NCBI GenBank assembly: GCA_007922225.1
Contig: ML680053.1
Location: 15,321,877 to 15,385,876, forward strand
Length of the DNA stretch: 64,000 nt
Source of the DNA: Emydura subglobosa
Taxonomy: Eukaryota; Chordata; Testudines; Chelidae
Direction of reading: 5' to 3'
Part shown: positions 22,729 through 33,759 of the stretch, piece by piece
Numbering within the stretch: position 1 is the stretch's first letter
Layout of the letters: each line of letters starts with the position of its first letter
Notes under the pieces: model-generated
Database searches by the model: none
Told to the model about the DNA's origin: nothing
What the model saw: the letters and a program-made list of their open reading frames with translations, nothing else
Translations under genes and position numbers: made by a program

Positions 22729-23320
22729 TATGTTTATACTTCAAGCTGGGTGTGCGATTCCCAGCTTGAGAAGACATACTTACTCTAGCTGTGATTGAGC
22801 TAGTGCAATCAAAACAGAAAACAGCCACAGCAAGGAAAGCAGCTGGCTGCCCTGAGTATGTTCCTAGAGCAGTGGTTCTCAGATTGTGGGTCGGGATCCC
22901 AAAGTGGGCCACGACTCTGTTTTAATGGGGTCACCAGGGCTGTTGTTAGACCTGCTGAGGCCTGGGGCTGAAGCCTGAGCCACACTGCCCGGGGCTGACA
23001 CTGAAGTCCAAGGGCTTCAGCCCTGGGCAGCAGGGCTCAAGCTACAGCTCCTGCCACCTGGGGCTGAAACTGTCAGGGTTTGGCCCCTCCATCCAAGGTG
23101 GCGGGGCTTGGGCTCAGGCTTCGATCCCCCTTCCCAGAGTCATGTAGTAATTTTTCTTTTCAGAAGGCGGCTGCGGTGCAATGAAGTTTGAGAACCGCTG
23201 GCCTAGAGTCCTGGATGGGTACATAATGGGGACAGCTGGCCCTGCTGCACTCCTCATGGCTGTGGCTACGTTCTGTTTTTAGTGCACTAGACCGATGAAA
23301 GCTAGTGCAGGTGTATCGCC
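22729..23320. mobile_element. Older MITE interrupted by a hAT element
   Basis: Flanking the hAT element at 22870-23200 is a second, older repeat. Its left part (GTATGTTTATACTTCAAGCT, with an AAGCTGGG...CCCAGCTT hairpin and then GAGCTAGTGCAATC) and right part (GATGAAAGCTAGTGCAG then GTGTATCGCCTCAAGCTGA) share GCTAGTGCA words in opposite arms. This matches the GTATGTCTACA-type MITEs seen at 52450 and 50937. The outer limits are approximate. Confidence 0.5.
22870..23200. mobile_element. Non-autonomous hAT transposon, 331 bp
   Basis: The element starts CAGTGGTTCTCAGA and ends GTTTGAGAACCGCTG, which are imperfect inverted repeats of the CAGTGGTTCTCAAAC type used by hAT (Charlie-like) transposons. 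The flanks TCCTAGAG (22862-22869) and GCCTAGAG (23201-23208) form an 8-bp target duplication with one mismatch. The GC-rich core holds repeats of GGGCTGAAG/GGGCTTCAG. No transposase is encoded. Confidence 0.85.
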
Positions 23321-24540
23321 TCAAGCTGATGTAACCCTTCTGCCAGTCGGAGTCAGCAGCAACAAAGGCTGGGTTCAATATCTAGGGGCTCCTTTCAACA
23401 ATACAACACAAAACCGGCTCGAGCCCCCACCTGGCGTCCTGGGACAATTACACACCACCCCTGGGGCGCCTCTAGAGGCAATAGTTCCCCTCTCACAAGC
23501 ACAGGGACTGAGTGTAGAAAAGAGACTTTTAATAAAAGGGGGAAAAGTAACCTGGCATTCACTTGGGGCAATGCCACAAGCAGGATTCACACACATAAAA
23601 CCATGAACAAAACACCTAACCCAGAGTACACTGCGCAGTTTTCTTTTGCCTCAGGTTTTTAAGGCCAGCAACAAGACATTCCTTTAATGTGCCCCTCCCT
23701 TCACAGCACCCCATGCATGGGTGTTTTCCTTAGTCAGGGCAGACCCAGAGTCTAGAGGTGCAACTGCGGAGTTTACCTCACACCCTGGTTGGGGGGAAGG
23801 GGAAAGAAGGCAACTTACTCGCTCCACTATCCAGCTGCTACATTCTGGCCATCCTGCTAGCCACTCATTTATCCACGGGACTCTCCTCACCAGCCACTCC
23901 ACTAGCCCCCCACCCCCCACCAGCCGCTCTGCTGCACAACATCACCTTCTACTACCACCTGCTTCTCCACTGTGACCTCTGCAGGTAAGTCTCTTGAAGT
24001 TCCACCCAGCTCTCAGTGATTGTCAGTTCTTGATGGGTGAACCTCGGTGCTGAAGCTGGGCAGGAGCGCTGCCCCACAATAGATGATTTCAGCTTTAGCA
24101 AGCACTTAACAAAGGATTCCTAATGGAATCTTAATTAGCTCTATCTTTGAACAGTGAGAGGGGAAGGTTAAACCATGCCTGGGGCTCTTAGGCAGAGCCC
24201 ACACTTCCAGGCAGGAATACTTGTCCCCACCCCCTATCAACCTTCACAGGGCTCTGGCATCTGAGCCCTTTGCTTAGTCAGTTCGGTTCAGATGATAGTG
24301 ACCCTTCAATCAGAACAGGCTAAGCACAGTTCTGCTGCACTTTGCCCATACAATAAGGGGAACAACATTTCATTACCCCTGCATTTAACACTAAAGTGAT
24401 TTGTAACCCAACAGGGGCTGAAGGAGGGCAGGGTGGAATCCTTTTCTCTTCATCAGGTAGAGCACATTACAAAGCAACCATGTAGCTGCTCAGCAAGCAT
24501 TTACCAACTCAGGCATTTACCAACAGCCCACTCCACTACA
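23321..24540. repeat. Unclassified dispersed repeat, possibly an LTR
   Basis: The stretch has higher G+C than its flanks, mixed pyrimidine tracts and AATAAA/TTTATT signals. It resembles dispersed LTR-like repeats of turtles by memory of the style, but I could not fix termini, a TATA box or a target duplication. Proline/serine-rich open frames at 23721-23988 lie on it with overlapping frames on both strands and look non-coding. Confidence 0.35.
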
Positions 24541-24603
24541 TGTTTTCTATATTCTGATTTAGGCTCATAATTGTGTGTAATTTGGAGATTAAACCATAGA
24601 TGT

Positions 24604-25100
24604 GGATAGAAACATAGGAACTTCCCTACGGGATCAGACATGAGGTCCATTTAATCCTAGTATCAAGACTCTGACAGTAGCCAGTATCAGATGCTTCAAA
24701 GGAAGGTGTAAGAACCCTGCAGTAAATAGATGTAGGATAATCTAAAGCCCACATTAGGTCTCACCCTGATCGCTAATTATTAGAGATTGTTAAACCCTGA
24801 AGCATGGGGTTTAATATCCCTCTGAAATTTTTATAATTAATTATAATAATTCTGGATATCCATATAAATGTCCAGTTCCTTTTTTAATTTTGCTAAATTG
24901 TTGCCTCGATAACATCCTATAGCAATGAGTTTCTAGTCCAATTATTTGTTATGTGAAAAATTATTTCCCTTTTTTGTGTCATTTCTGAATTTTGTCATCT
25001 TTTAAATGCACTGAATATTCCCTTGTTGTTGTGTTATGAGACAGGGAGAACAGAAGTTCCTGCTCTCTTCCCTGTACGATTCATCTTATGAGGATCCTAT
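24604..25100 (-). mobile_element. CR1-type LINE, 3' end fragment
   Basis: The + strand starts GAAACATAGGAACTTCC and continues GATCAGACATGAGGTCCATTT, GACAGTAGCCAGTATCAGATGCTTC. This is the complement of the widespread CR1/L3-like 3' tail whose sense form is at 32530-32730. The LINE is therefore on the minus strand and retains only about 0.5 kb of its 3' end. Confidence 0.7.
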
Positions 25101-25859
25101 TCTGATTCTGTACAAACAGAGGAACAGTATCAGTATTTGCACAGAATGAGCTTAATTCTGAGCTTGTAAGTGAGGGTATGTCTACAATGCAGAGTGAAGT
25201 CAATTTTAAATCGACTTTCACCCGTCGAATTTTAGAAGTCGGAGGAGTGTGATCACACCATGCTCATTGCACCGGGGAATTGCATCCCTACTAGCTGTGC
25301 TTCGGTTGACAATCAAAGCAGTGCACCATGGGTAGCTATCCCACAGTGCAATAGCCATAAAGGCTTTTGGGAAGGTTGTCATCCTCCCATGATGCAACGT
25401 ACTCCTCCTCCCCCTTCTTGCCCCAGTCCAAAACAAACAGACGTTCTCCTTTTCATGCTATTTTTTCAAACCCTTCAGTCTCTGCCGCATGCCATTGCCT
25501 TAGTGGAATGAAGCCTGCTCAGCTCTGCACTATATTGTGAGCATCACAAACACCTCAAGACTTATTCTGCAGTATTTTCAGGGGCGAGAGAGGATCTGCA
25601 CCACTGAAAATTGTGATGTTACAGAGGCCACCTTGCTACAAGCTATAGAATGAAACAATTCCCATTTGCTGCAGGCTGTCTTGCACCATCCACAGTTGGT
25701 GGAGTGCTGCTTCTGGTCCCAGGAAATAAGCAGTGACCGATGGGATCGCATTGTTATGAAGGTGTGGGATGATGAGCAGTGGCTGCAGAAATTTTGAATG
25801 CAAAAGGCCATTTCCCTTTAACTTTGCAACTCTCCCCAGCCCTAAAATGCATGAATACT

Positions 25860-26750
25860 CACTTCAGACCAGCTCTGACAATGGAGAAGAGAGTGGCCAT
25901 CGCTCTGTGGAAGCTAGCAACACCAGACTGCTACCAGTCAGTTGGGAATCAATTTGGAGTCGGTAAATCTACCATGGGAACAGCTGTGATTCGAGTGTGC
26001 CAAGCCATTATAGACTTCTGCTAAGGGTTGTGACTTTGGGAAATGTGGAGGACATAGTGGAAGGCTTTTCTACAATGGGGTTCCTAAACTGTGTTAGGGG
26101 TGATAGATGGTATGTACATCCCTATCTTAGCCTTGGACCATCTTGCCACAGAGAACATAAACTGAAAGGGAAACGTCTCAATGGTGTTGCAGGCCCTAGT
26201 GGATCACAGGGGATGCTTCACTAACAACAGTGTGGGGTGGTCTGGAAAGATGTGTGTCATGCACCTTTAGGAACTCAGGTCTGTTCAAAAAGATGCAGGC
26301 GGGCACTTTCTTCCCTGATCAAAAGAATAAATATTGGCAACATTGAAATGCCAATAGTGATCCTGGGGGATCCTGCCTCCCCTTTGCTCCCCTGGAAAAT
26401 GAAGCCCTACACTGGGTACCTGGACAGCAAGAAGGAGTGTTTTAATAATAGGCTCAGCAAGTGCAGAATGGTGGTGGAATGTGCATTTGGATGTTTAAAA
26501 GCGCGCTGGCCAAGTCTGCTCATTAGGTTAGATCTCAATGAAAAATATCCCAATAGTTATCTCTGCCTGCTGTGTGCTCCATAATGTCTGAGAAACAAAG
26601 GGGGAGAAGTTCCCATTGGGCTGGGTTGTGGAGGCAGATAGGGTGACCACAAATTTTGAGCAGCCAGATGCCACTGCAACACTGAGAGCCAATCGTGCAG
26701 CGCTGTGCATCAGGAAAGCATTGAAAAAAAATGATTTTGCAATGAGACAC
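25860..26750 (+). pseudogene. Harbinger transposase (HARBI1-like), frame-broken
   Basis: This DDE nuclease would excise and insert the element. An N-terminal helix-turn-helix block reads VAIALWKLATPDCYQSVGNQ then FGVGKSTMGTAV (about 25890-25990). VVTLGNVEDIVEGFSTMGF follows near 26030-26090. All three catalytic residues can still be located: the first Asp in an IDG context at 26106-26108, the second in ILGDPASPL at 26369-26371, and the Glu in VVECAFG at 26477-26479. The usual spacing is kept but the blocks are in different frames, with breaks near 26095, 26230-26320 and 26560. The C-terminal VVEADRVTTNFEQPDA block lies at about 26622-26670. The related host gene HARBI1 is intact in vertebrates; this is a transposon copy. 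Confidence 0.8.
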
Positions 26751-26815
26751 AATAGTAATGTGTGTTGCTTATCTGTGCTGTGCTTTCACTTCACATCTCT
26801 TACCCATCCCCCACC

Positions 26816-27015
26816 AAACCAGTTTCCCCCTTCTCTCACCCACCATTCCAGTCCCCCCTCCTTCGTCCTCCCTTTATTCCCTTCTTATCAGTAAAGTGTA
26901 ATGAAATGTGAAGCAGTATGTTTCCTCCCAACCTTCTCCCCCCCCACACACACACTTCCCCCTCCCTTTATTCCCTTTTTATCAATAAATAAACAGTAAT
27001 GAATTGTAAAGCAGT
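26816..27015. repeat. Duplicated 3' ends between the convergent Harbinger genes
   Basis: The phrase CCCTTTATTCCCTTCTTATCA then GTAAAGTGTAATGAAATGTGAAGCAGTA (26870-26920) is repeated as CCCTTTATTCCCTTTTTATCA with an AATAAATAAACAGTAATGAA insertion (26960-27015). The second copy holds AATAAA signals. TTTATT on the same strand can serve the opposing minus gene. A C-rich run with (CA) repeats separates the copies. Confidence 0.65.
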
Positions 27016-27162
27016 ACTTTCTTTATTGGTGATCCTTCACAGAGGGGGGAAATGGAAGAAAATAGAATGTTCCGCTTGCATTTTGTGGGGCCAGGGATAC
27101 AGAGCCCATTTTGGCTGTGCACACATGAAAGAATCACACATCGCCGCCACTTAAAGGGGTCG

Positions 27163-29000
27163 TCACCTCTTTCTGCTTGCATCAACCGGTGAGGAGTGCA
27201 GCACATACTGCATCCTGCTCAACCTCTTCCTAGACCACTTTGGGGTGGGGACTAGGAAAGAATGCGTAAGCTCAGAGTTTTGCAGGGACTGAAGAGGGAG
27301 TCTGTCTTGCCACTGATCTTCCTGAAGCTCAACCAGACACCTCAACATGTCTGACTGATCACTCATTATATGCAACATCTCTTCTTGTGTTGAATGCTCA
27401 TACTCCTGTGCTGCCTTCCTGTTGTCCAGGTCCATGTTCAGTTTGTCAGATAATGAAATCCTCCACGCTCTTAGCTCTGTGACAGCAGTTGTGGAAGCGT
27501 TCGTTAGCTCATTAAACATGTCATCCTAGGCTTTTTTCCCCCCCGGCTTTCTTATCTGCGACAGGTGCTCTGCAGGAGTATGAGACGGTGGTGTGTTGAA
27601 GGCCATGTTTTCCACTGTGAGGGAAGCAAAGCACCAGGTAGTCATTGTTAACTCATAGCATGGACAAAAAGCAAGGTTACAATGTAAAAATAAGTACCCT
27701 GAACATTCCCAAGGGAAGGCTACAACCGCATACCATTGTCTGACTATTGCAGAGGTCTGAGTGCCGTTCCAACCATGGTAACTAAGGGGTGAGTGCATCG
27801 GTGTTAGGGAAATCCCCAGTGCCCATGCTCTGTAGAAAGTAGAAAGTAGAAAGGGTGAGGGGTGGGTACGGATTAACCGTCTCTGGAGGAAAAAAATGGG
27901 AACCTATTTGCGGATGCCCAAGGGCCATAGCAACAACATCCTACTTAGGGACTTGCGGTGTGCTGAACCAAGAAACCATCCTCGGCTGTGCAATAACACA
28001 CTTCAAAAAAAATGTAAATGTGCACCATCTTCCCTAGGTAACCATGAGTGATATCAGTCTGCTGAGGGTCGAGAGGCAGAAAAGGAGGATTTGCTGCAAG
28101 CATCTGGCTACAGCCCGGCCCTTAAGCGGCCATGCTGTGTTCTGTGATGCCTGCACAATTAATAATAGAGTGGCAGGGGAAAGTGTCCTATCACGGTGGA
28201 AGAAATAAGGCTACCCTCCCAAGAAATCTTCTCCAAAGGATTGCAGAGTACCTACATGAAAGATTCCTGGAGATACGCATGGAGGATTCTCAGACCATGC
28301 CTGTGCACATAAATAAACTTTTCTAGGGTGAACCCAATGCTTAAGCATACCAAGTACGAGGAAACACAGACCCACCTCCACACACACCACTTTTTTCCCC
28401 CACTGGTACAAGATTCTGGACAGGGGATATAACCAAAGCCATGCAATTTGCAGTACATACTCACCAGATGTGCCTTCCCTGGCATCCAGTCAGTCACAGT
28501 TTCCTGCGTCTGGGTGGGCTGCTCCTGTGTTGCAAACAGCTCCTGGCTTTCAGGGAGAAGGGATACCACACTCGCCTGCCTCCTCATCCATGGACTCATC
28601 TTCATTCATCCTGGACTCGGATTCCCCCAAGGTATCAACGCTGTGTGGTGACATAATGGTGGGGTCTCTGCTGAGAATTGCATGCAGCTGCTCATAAAAG
28701 CAGCATGTTTTGGGTTAGGAGCCAGAATAGCTGTTAGCTTCCCTAGTTGTCAGATTAGCCTGCCTCAGCTCTTTGATTTTAACATAGCACTGCTGCACGT
28801 CCCTGTTGTGCCCCTTCTCCAACATGCTGCAAGATATTTGCTCATAGATATCCATATTTCTTTTGCTTGCTCAGAGCTGAGCCAGAACAGACTCTTTGCC
28901 ACACAGACTGATGAGATCCAAGACCTCAGGTCAACTGCAGGCTGGAGCGAGTTTGGGGCATGCAGTCAACATGATCAGCTGTGCTGGCAAGCTCTCTCTA
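27163..29000 (-). pseudogene. Harbinger Myb/SANT-like protein, decayed
   Basis: The second Harbinger gene encodes a DNA-binding partner that brings the transposase to the ends and into the nucleus. On the minus strand, a SANT/Myb helix block reads EKGHNRDVQQCYVKIKELRQ (about 28810-28750), preceded by YEQISCSML. A short acidic linker is followed by SLESQELFATQEQPTQTQE (frame 28605-28252). The C-terminal coiled part is in frame 27519-27163 (MFNELTNASTTAVTELRAWR, later DMLRCLVELQEDQWQDR). Stops and frameshifts lie between the blocks. No start codon can be assigned. Confidence 0.65.
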
Positions 29001-29513
29001 TGCTGACCAAACAGGAAATGGGAATTCAAAATTTCCTGGGGCTTGCAGGGAGGACCTATTTCTTGTTTACGTGGCCACAGTGCAGCAGACTGTGCATGTG
29101 TAGAGTGGTCACAACAGAGCATTAGGGGATACCTCCCGGAGGCCAATGATGTTGATTTACGTTGAGCTCTGCCTACGCCGACGCTCATTCAACCCACAAA
29201 ACTCAACTTCAGTGCTATGCTACTTGTCAAGATGCTTTTATTAAGTTGAATTTTGCCACGATTTAGGTGGGTGGGATTGACATGCCAGGGGAGATGCATA
29301 CTTTAGGTGGTGAACATAAGCCATGTTACGTCGACCGCCATTGTTAGTGTAGACCAGGACTGAGTGACCAAGGGCCTACACAGTACAAAAAGATGATGCA
29401 ATTGTAGTGTAATTGCCATTGATTCTGCAGTGGGGTAAAAACTTTCAGCTAAAGAGGGCATAAGGGAGAAAACAAAGCTAAAAAGGTATAAAAAAATATG
29501 GAAGAGGACATAA

Positions 29514-30236
29514 TCATAGAGCATCCCTGACAGGTGTTTGTCTAACCTGTTCTTAAAAATCTCCAATGATGGAGATTTCACAACCTCTCTAAGCAATTTA
29601 TTCCAGTGCTTAATTATTCTGACAGTTAGGGAGTTTTTCCTAAAATCCAATCTAAACTGCCCTTTCTGCAAGTTAAGCCTATTTCTTCTTATCCTATCCT
29701 TAGAAGTTAGAGAACAATTTTTCTCCCTCCTCCTTATAACAACCTTTTACGTACTTGAAAACTGTTACGTCCCTTCTCAGTCTTCTCTTCTCCAGACTAA
29801 CCAAACCCAGTTTTTTCAATCTTCCCTCATAGGTCATGTTTTCTAGATCATTTTTTGTTAATCATTTTTGTTGCTCTTCTCTGGACCTTCTCCAATTTGT
29901 CCAACTCTTTCCTGAAATGTGGCACCCAGAACTGCACACAATACTCCAGTTGAGGCCTAGTCAGCACAGAGTAGAGTGGAAGAATTACTTCTCATGCCTT
30001 GCTTACAACACTCCTGCTAATATCCCAGAATGATGTTTGCTTTTTTTGCAACAGTGCTACACTATTGACTCATTTATCTTTGTGATCCATTATGACCCCC
30101 AGATCCCTTTCCTCGGTACTCCTTCCTAGACAGTCATTTTCCATTTTGTATGTGTGCAACTGATTGTTCCTTCTCAAGTGGAGTACTTTGCAGTTTTCTT
30201 TATTGAATTTCATCCTATATCTTCCAAGTTTCCAAA
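29514..30236 (-). mobile_element. CR1 LINE, 3' fragment
   Basis: The + strand reads CATAGAGCATCCCTGACAGG, then TCTCCAATGATGGAGATTTCACAACCTC and GGGAGTTTTTCCTAAAATCCAA. It continues through CTTCTCTGGACCTTCTCCAATTTGTCC to CATTATGACCCCCAGATCCC, all complements of CR1 ORF2 C-terminal and 3' tail sequence. The frame 29671-29303 encodes the C-terminal peptide (FRKNSLTVRIIKHWNKLLRE). The copy is 5'-truncated to about 0.7 kb, is older than the copy at 61147, and sits right beside the Harbinger end. Confidence 0.85.
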
Positions 30237-32529
30237 AGCCTCAACCATCTCCAACCCAGCTGCCAAAACTCCAAGCTCCCCTATCAAAAATAACTTCTGC
30301 AATTGATACAAATCTATGACAATAAAACTAAAAGGATGGAGATGGTATAAAATAAATGAAATTTAAGATTAAAATAAAGTATACAGTTGACATTCTATGT
30401 ATTCTATATTCACATTGGATGCTTACATTCAAGTTTATGCTGCAGAGAAGACAACGTGGCTTTTTGTAGAACATGTCTGTTTTAACAGGAATAGTTTCTA
30501 ATCTAATACATCCTCAATGGAATTTTTGGTCTGTTCTTGTACGGTGAGTCATTTGTAGCACAATATGGCACCTCTGGGAAAAATAATACACCATATGAGA
30601 TCTGACAGTCATTTCTGCCTCTTCTCAATCTCATTAATCATTGATGGATACTGGAAGGATTTGCCATTTTCTGATAAGCAGGAACATATTAGCCAAAATA
30701 CATTGCTGTTTACGGAGCACTGGAAACCAGCCCCACACAGGGAAACAGAGAGTCATTCCCAGAAGACACTTTTATTGTAAACCTGTCAAGTTGTCTTATG
30801 CTGCAGTAGCAACAACAATGGAAGCAGATACACTACAACAAAAGAAGATGTAGTAATGATAAAACACCATCATGAGTCTCTAGAAAGTCATACAAGCAGG
30901 AAGCTTTAGGAGAATAATTTCTCTTCTGCACATACACTACTACCTTGCATTTCTCCTTATGATCATGACACATAAAAGGTTGAGATACTAGTTGTCTCGG
31001 TTACAAGACTAGCCACATTTCTATGCCCTTCTAGTTTCTCTGAATGCACCTCCTCAGGTGTTAGGCCTCGTGCCTTTACCAGTTCTGGGTGGAATTCCAC
31101 AATTCTCCCATTCTTAGACTAGGCCGTGGAGCTACAGTACTCTGTCTCAGCCATGTTTACCAAGCAGGGCTGATGCACATGCATTCATGAATAAATATCC
31201 TCTCTTTATCATAAAAAAGTGCCCGTTTTAGATATATTAATGCGATGGATTTGGAGCTTCTCTGTAATTATTGAATAAATGAATACTTTATGTTGACCTG
31301 GATAACAGGATGTTCACAGCATGAATATATTGGATTAATTTACTGGAGAGCTGTTTGGAAAAACAAGCAGGAAGGAAAATGATTGGGTAAACTACCCATC
31401 AGCAAACATTTAAGAATTGTTAAGAGACAGTGTCAGGACAGGAAAAGGCTATGTCGTCACCAAATATATTACCAAGATTACAAAACTAAATTTACATATA
31501 TTCTCTACCTAAAATCTTTGTTTAAAAAGAATTAGTTAAAAATGCTTAAATGCAATCCAACTAACACCCAAAACATTATTACAGTTTCATTACAAAAAGT
31601 CTACACATTTAAAATTCAAATGTTAAAAATCTGTAAATGAGCAATTAAGAGCCCTGCCACCTCCTAGTAGGTATATAATCCTTTGTCACATAATATCACT
31701 CCATCTGATTTACACTACCAACCAACATTAACTTTGTGCCTTTGTCTGTTCTGTTAAGGAAATATGCTGTTGAATGTATATTGTTCATTTTATATATTAT
31801 TAAATGTACTCAAAATGTACCAAATACTCAAAATGTAAATAGTCCCAGGGAATATTAAGCTATATAGGAGTTTTATATATTCTCATAGTATAAATATTCA
31901 CTCAGCCAACACATTAAATACAAGTCTCTCCTCTTCCGCTGACTGCTGTTAATATTTCTGTGCACTTTACAACGGTTATTATTGAGAAAGGCTCATCCCT
32001 CCCTGTGATGCAGACAACTATCATTCCCCTCATTTTATAGGAAAGAACTTCTGCCAGAGCAGGGAATAAAACCCACATCGCTAATATGGCACACGCAGCA
32101 GCTCTTTGACCTGTTCTGTGCCTGTCCCAGGAGACAGAGACACCTTCCTCTTTCCTTCACCCTCCACAGGGCCAGACTCTGGCTTTCCACTGCCTTCTGA
32201 CTCCAGTGAGCCTCTAGTTAACTTGTTCTCTGACTAATTTAGTATGAAGTACGTGCATTCATTAAAACGTCTCTATATCTTTGTAATTCCCCCTTCCCAG
32301 TCACTCCAAATATTATAAGGCATCTCTTCTCAGTAAGGCCAACAAAAGAAAACAAATTTTGTGCTTTTAGCCAAGCTATTTTGGAAAGATCAGCAAACAC
32401 AAAAAAAAAAAAAAATTCTGAAGAGTCAATAACAAGGACATTTTTTGACACCATAGCTGATTTTTTTTCAAAGGTACATAGGACATTTAAATGGGAATAG
32501 TTTTTCTAAGTTTCCTAGGCAGCTTTGAA
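30237..32529. other. Unassigned intergenic sequence
   Basis: AT-rich; no gene, foldback or bounded element recognised. An A15 run is present downstream of this stretch's end region at 32401-32415. Confidence 0.4.
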
Positions 32530-32730
32530 ATCAATGGCTATTAGCCAGGATAGACAGGGAGTGCTGTTTGCCAGAGGCTGGGAATGGCGACAGGATGGAT
32601 CACTTGATGATTACCTGTACCATTCATTCCCTCTGAAGCACCTGGCGTTGGCCACTGTTGGAAGACAGGATATTGGGCTAGATGGACTATTAGTCTGGCC
32701 CAGTGTGGCCGTTCTTACATTCTTAGGTTA
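32530..32730 (+). mobile_element. CR1-type LINE, 3' tail
   Basis: The + strand reads ATGGCTATTAGCCAGGATAG, ... GATGGATCACTTGATGATTACC, ... TTGGCCACTGTTGGAAGACAGG, ... GGGCTAGATGGACTATTAGTC, and ends CCGTTCTTACATTCTTAGG. This is the sense form of a widespread CR1/L3-like 3' tail, ending in the expected short repeat of the TTCTTA type. Only the 3' 200 bp are present. Confidence 0.75.
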
Positions 32731-33434
32731 AATCCTTCTAGGTGTAAGTGTTTTTAATGGTGTCATAAACCAGAAGAATGTGAAAATCCAGCGTTTGAGC
32801 CATGACCAGTTATGTTTCAAACACTTCAGGTGTGCAATAAAAAGAAATATCTTGACTTGGTCAGTTCAAACTAATTCTGTTGCATTAAATAAATATGCCA
32901 AAGGGGGTGCAACTAAAAAGAGTAGCATAAATAACTGAGGCATTTTTAAGACATCACAAAACAAGATTGATTAAAATAAATTTTAAAAGTAGAAAAATTA
33001 AGTGAACTCTAATTTTTAAAGTGGAAACTTGATTTTTAGTGAATTTCAGGGAAACTCCAAAAGAAAATTAGTTGCCCTCTAAGGCACTGTTAGTAAACAC
33101 TGAGCTAAAGATTGAGTAGGGAAAGCAAATTGTGTTGGTAATTTTGCATTTCATTTTATTATAAGATAGACTTTAAAAATTGCCCTTTTTTGGGTAAAGA
33201 ACAGGATTAGGAAGGAGGTGATTTGATTAAGGACCTGAAGACCACCAGCCTCTGCACAACTAGTAGAAACCAAACAAATCAGATCATCCCTTGGAATTGA
33301 CAGAAAATATGCAAAATAGCTAGATAAACTCTGATTTAACAAAGCAAAGCAGATGCACTCAAGACTTATCTGAGATAACTTTGCCAACACTCCCAAAATC
33401 TCATCCATCCTCCCTGTTGAAGGAAAAGGCCCAG
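32731..33434. other. Unassigned intergenic sequence
   Basis: AT-rich, with AAATTTTTAAAGT-like words. No gene or bounded repeat recognised. Confidence 0.4.
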
Positions 33435-33440
33435 GTAGAG

Positions 33441-33633
33441 ACCGTCGCATTGCGGAAGTAAATGCATGGTTACGCCGGTGGTGTTGGAGAGAGGGCTTTG
33501 GATTTTTCTATAATGGGATGTTGTTCCAGGAAGAAGGATTACTAGGAAGAGACGGGATTCACCTAACGAAGAAAGGAAAGAGTATCTTTGCAGATAGGCT
33601 GGCTAACCTAGTGAGGTGGGCTTTAAACTAGGT
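33441..33633 (+). pseudogene. CR1 ORF1 C-terminal end (esterase-type)
   Basis: The translated end reads RRIAEVNAWLRRWCWREGFG followed by a GRDGIHLTKKGKSIFADRL segment and WALN before a stop. CR1 ORF1 proteins carry an SGNH/esterase-like domain whose last block is D-x-x-H; here it is DGIH. Only this end survives because the LINE is 5'-truncated. It precedes ORF2 by the short spacer expected in CR1. Confidence 0.6.
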
Positions 33634-33759
33634 TCGATGCGGGATGGAGACCTAAGCCCAAAGGTAAGTGGGGAAGTGGGACACCACAAGGAAGCAGAAG
33701 GAGGAGGGTGCAACAGGGGAGGCCTCCTGAATTGCGCTGAGAAAGTAGGGCAATCGGCT

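Larger units (their letters stand above)
25174..29360. mobile_element. PIF/Harbinger DNA transposon, near full length, decayed
   Basis: The element carries the two genes of an autonomous PIF/Harbinger transposon in convergent order: a DDE transposase on the + strand (about 25860-26750) and a Myb/SANT-like DNA-binding protein on the minus strand (about 29000 to 27163). The left end reads GGGTATGTCTACA and the complement of the right end reads GTCCTGGTCTACA. The trinucleotide TGA flanks both ends (25171-25173 and 29361-29363), fitting the 3-bp duplications of this superfamily, though 3 bp can match by chance. Total length 4187 bp. Both genes have frameshifts or stops, so the copy is not active. 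Confidence 0.75.

Noticed and set aside
23721..23988. Proline/serine-rich frames on the + strand
   Set aside because: Overlapping frames on both strands with low complexity inside a probable dispersed repeat.
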